Source of the DNA: Silanimonas sp.
GTDB lineage: Bacteria > Pseudomonadota > Gammaproteobacteria > Xanthomonadales > Xanthomonadaceae
Reading direction: 5' to 3'
Length of the DNA stretch: 64,000 bases
Assembly: GCF_027530345.1 (NCBI RefSeq)
Contig: NZ_JAPZQK010000008.1
Span: 1-64,000 of the forward strand
Shown here: positions 58,736-64,000 of the stretch, piece after piece
Position numbering within the stretch: position 1 is the first letter of the stretch
How the letters are laid out: the number at the start of each line of letters is the position of its first letter
Translations under genes and position numbers: made by a program
Notes under the pieces: generated by a model
Told to the model about the DNA's origin: nothing
Databases searched by the model: none
What the model saw: only the letters and a program-made list of their open reading frames with translations

Positions 58736-59217
58736 GCGCCGGCGCGCGCTGGCGACTCGTGCTGGCGGGCGAAGCCCTCGACCGGCTTCCCACCCTGGCC
58801 CGTTGGCATCACGCCGAGTGGGCCGGGCTCTATGCCGATTGGTCGGAGGAGCGGGCGCTGGCCGAACTGCTCGAGGCCGCCCGCGCCGAGGCGCCCGTGC
58901 CCACGACGCTGGTGGCCCTTGCCGACGACGGTGCTTTGCTGGGCTCGGTGAGCCTCGTCGCCGAGGATTCGCCGGACCTGCGGGCCTTCGAGGGGCCGTG
59001 GCTCGCCAGCCTGTTCGTTCGGCCCGATGCCCGTGGCCGAGGCCTGGGCGAGGCCCTGGTCCACGCCCTCGTCGACCACGCGGCGCGGGCTGGCCTGGCG
59101 CACCTGCGCCTGTTCACGCCTCAGCACCGGGCGTTCTACGAACGGCTCGGCTGGGTGTACGAGGCGACGGCGCGAAGCGCCGGCCAGTCCGTCGATGTCC
59201 TGGCCCGCGTGCCGTAG
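58732..59217 (+). CDS. GNAT-family N-acetyltransferase
   Basis: A 161-residue acetyltransferase. The acetyl-CoA-binding motif A is visible as [20 protein letters not shown], with the R-G-x-G-L-G loop, and motif B as [11 protein letters not shown]. The N-terminal half has [12 protein letters not shown], common in small GNATs acting on free amines or small molecules. Substrate is unknown. It sits between nrdR (four-base overlap) and ribD (nine bases). Confidence 0.85.
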   Translation: MSAGARWRLVLAGEALDRLPTLARWHHAEWAGLYADWSEERALAELLEAARAEAPVPTTLVALADDGALLGSVSLVAEDSPDLRAFEGPWLASLFVRPDARGRGLGEALVHALVDHAARAGLAHLRLFTPQHRAFYERLGWVYEATARSAGQSVDVLARVP

Positions 59218-59226
59218 GCTTCCCCC

Positions 59227-60318
59227 ATGCCGTTCTCCGAACTCGACCGCCGCCACATGGCCGAGGCCCTGCGCCTCGCTGCCGAGCATGCCTTCACGAC
59301 CAAGCCGAACCCGATGGTCGGCTGCGTCATCGCGCAGGGCAGCGAGGTGGTGGGGCGTGGCGCACACCAGCGCGCCGGCGAGCCCCATGCCGAGGTGTTC
59401 GCGCTGCACGAGGCCGGTGCGCGTGCCGTCGGCGCGACGGCCTACGTGACGCTCGAGCCCTGCGCGCATTTCGGCCGCACACCGCCCTGCGCCGATGCGC
59501 TGGTGGCCGCGGGCGTGATGCGCGTGGTCGCGGCGATCCGCGATCCCTTCCATGCCGTCGCCGGCCGCGGCTTCACCGCGCTGCAAGCCGCGGGCATCAC
59601 CGTCGAGCACGGCCTGCTCGCCGAGGAGGCCGAGTGGTTGAACCGCGGCTTCCTGATGCGTGCGCGCCAGGGCCGGCCGTGGGTGCGCGTGAAGCTGGCC
59701 ATGAGCCTCGACGGCCGCACCGCGATGGCCAGCGGTGAATCGAAATGGATCACCGGCGAGGCCGCGCGCGCCGATGTGCAGGCCTACCGGGCGCGCGCTT
59801 CCGCCATCCTCACGGGCCTCGGCACGGTGCTGGCCGACGATCCGCGGCTCACTGCCCGCGTACCCGAGGGTGTCGAGGTGGTGCCGCCGATGCGCGTGGT
59901 GCTCGACCACCACGGCGCGCTGCCGCGCGCCTGCAGTCTGCTCGATGGCGAAGCACCGACGCTGGTGGCGCATGCCGACGACATCGTTCCCGATTACGGC
60001 CCCACCGTGGAGGGCTTCGCCGTTCCGCGCCGCGACGGCCACCTCGATCTGCTCGCTATGCTCGCGCAGCTGGCCACGCGGCAGGTGAACGAAGTGCAGG
60101 TCGAGGCCGGCGCCACGCTGGCCGGCGCCTTCCTGCGTGCGGGTCTCGTCGATGAACTGCTGGTCTATGTCGCGCCCGTGCTGCTCGGCGAGCGGGGACG
60201 CCCGCTGTTCGGCGGGCTCGGCATCGACCGCATGGACGACCGTCTGGGCCTCGAACGCCTCGAGGTGCACGCCTTCGACGACGGGGATTTGCGCCTCACC
60301 TACCGGCCGAAGCGCTGA
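59227..60318 (+). CDS. ribD: Bifunctional riboflavin deaminase/reductase RibD
   Basis: A 363-residue enzyme: N-terminal deaminase domain (about 1-145) with PNPMVGCVIA, the zinc ligands PHAEV and PCAHFGRTPPC, and a C-terminal reductase domain (about 150-360) with VKLAMSLDGRTAMASGESKW and EAGATLAGAFL. It performs two early steps of riboflavin synthesis. Start ATG at 59227. Confidence 0.96.
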   Translation: MPFSELDRRHMAEALRLAAEHAFTTKPNPMVGCVIAQGSEVVGRGAHQRAGEPHAEVFALHEAGARAVGATAYVTLEPCAHFGRTPPCADALVAAGVMRVVAAIRDPFHAVAGRGFTALQAAGITVEHGLLAEEAEWLNRGFLMRARQGRPWVRVKLAMSLDGRTAMASGESKWITGEAARADVQAYRARASAILTGLGTVLADDPRLTARVPEGVEVVPPMRVVLDHHGALPRACSLLDGEAPTLVAHADDIVPDYGPTVEGFAVPRRDGHLDLLAMLAQLATRQVNEVQVEAGATLAGAFLRAGLVDELLVYVAPVLLGERGRPLFGGLGIDRMDDRLGLERLEVHAFDDGDLRLTYRPKR

Positions 60319-60320
60319 CG

Positions 60321-61052
60321 ATGCCGGCGCGCCTGCACTTCTTCCGCGAGCGCGCGCTGGTGCTGACACGAACCGCGGATTCGGGCTGGCACGCGCACCG
60401 GGCGCTGCAGGCCATGGTGGCCTTGGACGACAGTTTCAGCGTCGAACGCGAGGGCGGTGCGGCCAGCGAGCGCCGCTTCGCGGCCTTCGCCCCTATGGAA
60501 GGGCACCGCATCCGCGGCGGCGACACCCTGATCGCCTACCTGTTCTTCGATGTCGGGCCGCGCGCTTGGCAGGCCTGGCGCGATGCCGGCGGCGAAGCCC
60601 GGGCGCCGGAGCCCGCCCTGCTGGACGCCCTGCGCGTGCTGGCTCGACCCGGCCACGAGGCGGACGTCGGCGCGGTGGAAGCGCTCGCCGCGCGCTGGTG
60701 CGCCGAGTGCTGGCCGGGTTTGGCGGTGCAGGCCCCCGCGGACCCAAGGCTGAAGCGTGCGCTCGACGCCCTCGAGGCCGAGCCGCTCGCGCCGTGGACG
60801 CACCGCTCGCTGGCCGAACGTGCCCACCTCTCGCCGAGCCGGTTCCAGGTGTTGTTCCGCGAAGCGACCGGCCTGCCAGTGCGCAATTACCTGCTGTGGC
60901 GGCGCCTGCTCGAAGCCACGGCGCGGCTGCAGGCCGGGGAGGGCGTGACGGCCGCGGCGCATGCCACCGGCTTCGCCGATGCGGCGCATCTGTCGCGCAG
61001 CTTCCGACGGATCATCGGCGCGGCGCCGTCCTCGCTGCTGCCGGGGCGTTGA
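60321..61052 (+). CDS. AraC-family transcription regulator
   Basis: A 243-residue regulator. The C-terminal double helix-turn-helix (about 150-240) has SLAERAHLSPSRFQVLFREA and AAAHATGFADAAHLSRSFRR, typical of AraC proteins. The N-terminal half is a variable, probably cupin-like sensor with no recognised ligand. Inserted between ribD and ribE-side genes, two bases after the ribD stop, so it is cotranscribed. Confidence 0.88.
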   Translation: MPARLHFFRERALVLTRTADSGWHAHRALQAMVALDDSFSVEREGGAASERRFAAFAPMEGHRIRGGDTLIAYLFFDVGPRAWQAWRDAGGEARAPEPALLDALRVLARPGHEADVGAVEALAARWCAECWPGLAVQAPADPRLKRALDALEAEPLAPWTHRSLAERAHLSPSRFQVLFREATGLPVRNYLLWRRLLEATARLQAGEGVTAAAHATGFADAAHLSRSFRRIIGAAPSSLLPGR

Positions 61053-61172
61053 CCGCCTCCTTGCCGGGATCCTTGGGCAGCGCGCGCTGACCGGCGTTCA
61101 GTGCGCTGGTTCAAGCGCTGTCGGCCGCCGCCGCCTAGCCTGAGCCGCATTCCCGAACCCGCGCGCCCGCCA

Positions 61173-61634
61173 ATGAACACCACTGCCGCCGACCTTCCGC
61201 AGCCCCGCGAACGCCGCCGTATCGACGTGCTGGTCGGCCAGTACGCGGAATCGCACCGCCACCCGACCAATGTCGCCGTGCATTGGGTCTGCGTGCCGAT
61301 CATCGTCTGGTGCACGCTGGCCCTGATGTTCGTCGTGCATCCGTGGCTGTGCTACGCCTTCGTCGCCGCCTCGCTGGCGTACTACCTGCGCCTGTCCGTG
61401 CCGATGGCGGTGGTGATGGCCGGCTTCACGGCCGCGTCGGTGGCATCGTTCTTCGTCGTGCCGCACGTGGGCTGGGTGGCGCTGGCGGCCTTCGTGGTCA
61501 CCTGGATCGCCCAGTTCATCGGCCACAAGATCGAAGGCAAGAAGCCCAGCTTCATCGAAGACCTGCAGTTCCTGCTGGTCGGCCCGCTGTTCCTGCTGGT
61601 GAAGGCCTTCCGCAAGGTCGGACTGCCCTACTGA
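61173..61634 (+). CDS. DUF962/Mpo1-like membrane protein
   Basis: A 153-residue protein with about four membrane helices, a family-type start SHRHPTNVAVHWVCVP and GHKIEGKKPSFIEDLQFLLV near the end. Yeast Mpo1, in the same family, is an iron-dependent dioxygenase in alpha-oxidation of phytosphingosine metabolites; the His residues needed are present. Bacterial function is unproven. The ATG at 61173 was chosen from the family start. Confidence 0.82.
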   Translation: MNTTAADLPQPRERRRIDVLVGQYAESHRHPTNVAVHWVCVPIIVWCTLALMFVVHPWLCYAFVAASLAYYLRLSVPMAVVMAGFTAASVASFFVVPHVGWVALAAFVVTWIAQFIGHKIEGKKPSFIEDLQFLLVGPLFLLVKAFRKVGLPY

Positions 61635-61712
61635 GCCCCTTGCGGCGCGGTTTTGCGGCCCCGCGCAACGCCGCGTTGCCACCACGGCGACGCCCAGCCC
61701 GGGGGCGCTCCC

Positions 61713-61718
61713 TATAAT
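61713..61718 (+). promoter_or_regulatory. Perfect -10 box (tataat) before ribE
   Basis: tataat lies 27 bases before the ribE ATG, a normal distance. No -35 is recognised. It suggests ribE has its own promoter inside the run. No FMN riboswitch features were seen. Confidence 0.6.
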
Positions 61719-61745
61719 CGCGGGCTGCCCTTACCGGACACCCCG

Positions 61746-62348
61746 ATGTTCACCGGATTGATCCAGGCCGTCGGCCGCCTCGTCGACCGTACGCCCCTCG
61801 GGGGCGACGTGCGCCTGCGCTTCACCGTCGGCGCCATGCCCTTTGGCGACGTGCAGCTCGGCGAATCCATCGCCTGCAACGGCGTCTGCCTGACGGTGGT
61901 CGCCTTCGACACCGCGCACTTCGACGCCGATGTCTCGACGGAAACCCTCGCCCTGACGACGCTGGGCGCCCTGCCCGTGGGCGCGGCCGTGAACCTCGAG
62001 CGCGCGCTGCGCGTCGGTGACCGTCTTGGTGGCCACCTCGTCAGCGGCCATGTGGATGGCGTCGGCGCGGTCGCCGCGGTGCACGACGACGCCCGCGGCC
62101 AGCGCTGGCGCTTCGGTGCGCCCAAGGCCCTGCTGCGCTTCATCGCGCAGAAGGGGTCGATCGCGGTCGATGGCACGTCGCTGACGGTGAACGCGGTGGA
62201 TGACGCCGGTTTCGAGGTGATGCTGGTGCCGCACACGTTGGCGCACACCGGCTTCGGCACGATGCCGACCGGCACGCCGGTCAATCTTGAAGTGGACACG
62301 GTGGCGCGCTACGTCGCCCGCCTGCAGGAAACGGAGGGTTGGGCCTGA
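61746..62348 (+). CDS. ribE: Riboflavin synthase alpha chain
   Basis: A 200-residue trimeric enzyme making riboflavin from two lumazine molecules. The two similar halves start MFTGLIQAVGRL and HLVSGHVDGVG, with SIACNGVCLTVV and SIAVDGTSLTVN as the repeated core motifs. In many relatives ribBA, ribH and nusB follow; here a 216-base non-coding stretch and cytochrome genes follow instead. Confidence 0.96.
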   Translation: MFTGLIQAVGRLVDRTPLGGDVRLRFTVGAMPFGDVQLGESIACNGVCLTVVAFDTAHFDADVSTETLALTTLGALPVGAAVNLERALRVGDRLGGHLVSGHVDGVGAVAAVHDDARGQRWRFGAPKALLRFIAQKGSIAVDGTSLTVNAVDDAGFEVMLVPHTLAHTGFGTMPTGTPVNLEVDTVARYVARLQETEGWA

Positions 62349-62564
62349 CGGGCCTTCCCTCTTGCCGATCGGACGCGCCGATCATCCGTTCCGCCGCATG
62401 AAGCTCCGCTTGCAATCGAATCGCAACAGCGCACCAATCGTCCTGCGTCTTTGGCGCCGCACGCTCGTCTCTGGGCTTCCGGCGAAGTCCGGCCCTGAGG
62501 GCCGAACGTCGGACGACCACGGTGCCGGCCCGCCGTCCGGCAGCGAAAGCAACGGAGAAAGTCG
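62349..62564. other. 216-base non-coding stretch with several small hairpins
   Basis: No convincing gene is present. Inverted repeats include gatcgg/ccgatc (62369-62385 region), ttgc/gcaa around 62410-62427, and cggccc-tga-gggccg near 62491-62505. A short open reading of low information content runs through it. It may be a remnant, a repeat family member or the leader of the cytochrome c' gene. Confidence 0.35.
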
Positions 62565-63050
62565 ATGAAAGCAAATCGTTTGTTTGGCCCGTTGGTCTTG
62601 GTCGCCCTTTCCGGCACCTTTCTGGCCGTTGCTTCGGGCGCCTCGGCCCAAGCGGGCTCCACTCCGGCCGATCCGGTCGCCCAGGTCGAGGAGAGAAAGG
62701 CCAACTTCAAGACGCTTGGGCGGGCGATGAATACCCTCGATACATTCGTCAAGGGCGAGGGCGGCACGGCCGAGGACGCCCGAGCGGCGGCGGCCACTCT
62801 TGCAGAGACCGGGCGCCGTATCGGTGACTGGTGGCCTGAAGGAACGGCTGTCGGCGTTGGTGATAGCGAAGCAAAGCCCGAAATCTGGACGAAGAAGGCG
62901 GAGTTCCTCGCCCTCCAGAAGCGCTTTGAGGCGACACTCCCCGGTCTGGTGCAGGCCGCCGCCACGGGCGATCGGGCCCGCATCGGCGCGGCCCTCAATG
63001 CCGTGGGCCGCGAGTGCGGGGCCTGCCACGACAGTTACAAGCTGGACTGA
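62565..63050 (+). CDS. Cytochrome c' (class II, haem at C-terminus)
   Basis: A 161-residue periplasmic protein with a signal peptide ending near GASAQA and a four-helix mature part (KANFKTLGRAMNTLDTFVKG, then AATLAETGRRIG). The single haem site is CGACH near the C-terminus, placing it in the cytochrome c' family that binds NO and CO. A ggaga site precedes the ATG at 62565. A b-type cytochrome follows after five bases, a common pairing. Confidence 0.9.
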   Translation: MKANRLFGPLVLVALSGTFLAVASGASAQAGSTPADPVAQVEERKANFKTLGRAMNTLDTFVKGEGGTAEDARAAAATLAETGRRIGDWWPEGTAVGVGDSEAKPEIWTKKAEFLALQKRFEATLPGLVQAAATGDRARIGAALNAVGRECGACHDSYKLD

Positions 63051-63055
63051 TCCCC

Positions 63056-63757
63056 ATGACCGCCCCGGCTGATTCCGAGCGGTCTCCTTCGCCCACGTCC
63101 GAACGGTCCCTTCGCGTTTGGGACCTCCCGGTCCGGGTCGTCCACTGGGGGCTGGTCGTTTGTCTCGCCGGCTCCTGGTGGACGGCGGAGAACGAGGATT
63201 GGGAGCGCCATCTGCTGTTTGGCTATGGCGCACTCGGCTTGGTGGTGTTCCGTGTCGCCTGGGGGATGGTCGGAAGCGAGACCGCGCGCTTCCGGAGTTT
63301 CGTTCGCGGTCCGGCAGCCGTCCTCGCGCACCTTCGCGAACTCGCCCGCCCGGGGCCGCTTCCGGCCCATCCCGGGCACAATCCCGCCGGCGCGCTGGCC
63401 GTGATCCTGCTGCTGCTTCTGGTGGGTGTGCAGACGCTGTCCGGGCTGTTTCTCTCCGGCGGCGATCTCTTAGTGGTCGAAGCCCCCTTAAGCGGCTGGG
63501 TCGGCACGTACGTGACGCGCTGGCTGGGGGACGTGCACGAATGGGGGTTCACCTTGTTGCAGGCGGTGGTCGCCTTGCACATCGTGGCCGCGCTGGGCTA
63601 CGCCGTGCTCAAGCGCCGCAACCTCATCGTGCCCATGCTGACGGGGCGCGATGCCGATCTGCAGGGACCCGCGCCGTCCATGGCGCCTTTGTCGCGCGCC
63701 ATCGTCCTCGGGGCCCTCGTCGCCGCGGGCGTCTGGGCGCTGGTCCGCTTCGCCTGA
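63056..63757 (+). CDS. Cytochrome b561-type membrane protein
   Basis: A 233-residue inner-membrane di-haem protein of the b561/b6 family with four main membrane helices (about 30-45, 55-78, 110-140 and 160-185). The start of the domain reads VWDLPVRVVHWGLVVCLAG, with haem-ligand His, and a later GDVHEWGFTLLQAVVALHIV holds two more. It may carry electrons to or from the partner cytochrome c'. ATG at 63056 chosen because a longer reading overlaps cytochrome c'. Confidence 0.86.
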   Translation: MTAPADSERSPSPTSERSLRVWDLPVRVVHWGLVVCLAGSWWTAENEDWERHLLFGYGALGLVVFRVAWGMVGSETARFRSFVRGPAAVLAHLRELARPGPLPAHPGHNPAGALAVILLLLLVGVQTLSGLFLSGGDLLVVEAPLSGWVGTYVTRWLGDVHEWGFTLLQAVVALHIVAALGYAVLKRRNLIVPMLTGRDADLQGPAPSMAPLSRAIVLGALVAAGVWALVRFA

Positions 63758-63770
63758 TGCCTTCGAGCAA

Positions 63771-63800
63771 GGCCGGCGGTGTTTCGCGACACCGCTGGCC
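63771..63800. terminator. Hairpin between convergent cytochrome b561 and receptor genes
   Basis: Arms ggccggcggtgt (63771-63782) and acaccgctggcc (63789-63800) pair over 12 bases with one G-T, around a six-base loop. Located between two convergent stops; lacks a U tract. Confidence 0.6.
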
Positions 63801-63817
63801 CATCCTCATCGGGCTGA

Positions 63818-64000
63818 TCAGAAACGGCCGTTGAACGAGAGCAGCACGCGCGTGTTGCGATTCAGCGCCCGCGATGCCGAGCCCGCGACCACGCCGTCCG
63901 CCCGGCTTCCGGCATAGAAGACGCGTTCCCGGCCGATGTCGTACTCGTTGGCGTTGTCGACCTCGAACCGGAACTTCCCGCGTGCCACCGCATACTCCGC
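63818..64000 (-). CDS. C-terminal end of an outer-membrane beta-barrel receptor (TonB-dependent type)
   Basis: The last 60 residues of a minus-strand protein cut by the window edge. The alternating pattern FRFEVDNANEYDIGRERVFY and the ending RVLLSFNGRF, with the terminal aromatic residue needed for barrel insertion, fit the last strands of a TonB-dependent receptor. The precise substrate cannot be told from this fragment. It is convergent with the cytochrome b561 gene. Confidence 0.65.
   Translation of the reverse strand, partial: AEYAVARGKFRFEVDNANEYDIGRERVFYAGSRADGVVAGSASRALNRNTRVLLSFNGRF

Noticed and set aside
61635-61745. FMN riboswitch before ribE
   Set aside because: The 111 bases lack the conserved FMN aptamer blocks and show only a small gcaacg-ccg-cgttgc hairpin.

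Overview
The window reads as high-GC gammaproteobacterial chromosome, most likely from the Xanthomonadales (Lysobacteraceae/Xanthomonadaceae). The main evidence is the order trpG-trpD-trpC-clp-speD-coq7-rplM-rpsI, a type II secretion operon in the Xps order E-F-G-H-I-J-K-L-M-N-D, and the fau-6S RNA-zapA block facing ygfB-pepP. No genus can be fixed from sequence reading alone.

Layout. (1) 1-7891 is an accessory region: the end of an IS3-family element, a short MobA/MobL-type relaxase, a minus-strand operon (AlpA-like regulator, unknown Cys-pair protein, DUF3987 ATPase), then three poorly known genes: a membrane protein with a putative zinc ribbon, a divergent CoiA-like nuclease, and a 539-codon unknown protein. 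No integrase, tRNA or replication origin was seen there. (2) 7892-17000 is core metabolism: trpG/trpD/trpC with a small exported protein between trpG and trpD, the Clp regulator, speD, a guanidinium-type SMR exporter, coq7, rplM-rpsI, tRNA-Gln, a cyclic-nucleotide-domain/rhodanese protein, rpiA and an EVE-domain protein. (3) 16843-22454 has fau, 6S RNA (ssrS), zapA and a ZapB-like coiled-coil gene on the minus strand, a PAS-GGDEF-EAL gene, and ygfB-pepP on the plus strand. (4) 22465-33109 has holC-pepA, lptF-lptG, an RDD membrane protein, xerD, dsbC and purL.

(5) 33169-48364 is one long plus-strand run of tightly spaced or overlapping genes: the complete type II secretion set gspE to gspD, then, after 6 bases, an ABC polysaccharide exporter (Wzm/Wzt), two GT2 glycosyltransferases and a methyltransferase. 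It ends tail-to-tail on pyrF. The likely joint theme is building and loading the outer surface. (6) 48355-56825 has pyrF and ettA (minus), an RcnB-like periplasmic protein, an orphan fatty acyl-AMP ligase/NRPS hybrid (FAAL-PCP-C-PCP) and a CreD-like membrane protein. (7) 56931-62348 is a glyA-nrdR-GNAT-ribD-AraC-DUF962-ribE run. (8) 62349-64000 has a 216-base non-coding stretch, cytochrome c', cytochrome b561 and the tail of an outer-membrane receptor.

The best candidates for something undescribed are the gene trio at 3538-7668 in the accessory region, the FAAL-PCP-C-PCP protein at 51720-55364, the secretion/O-polysaccharide super-operon, and the placement of the fau ribosome-binding site inside the 3' arm of the 6S RNA terminal stem. 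All computations here were done by eye; no database search was run.
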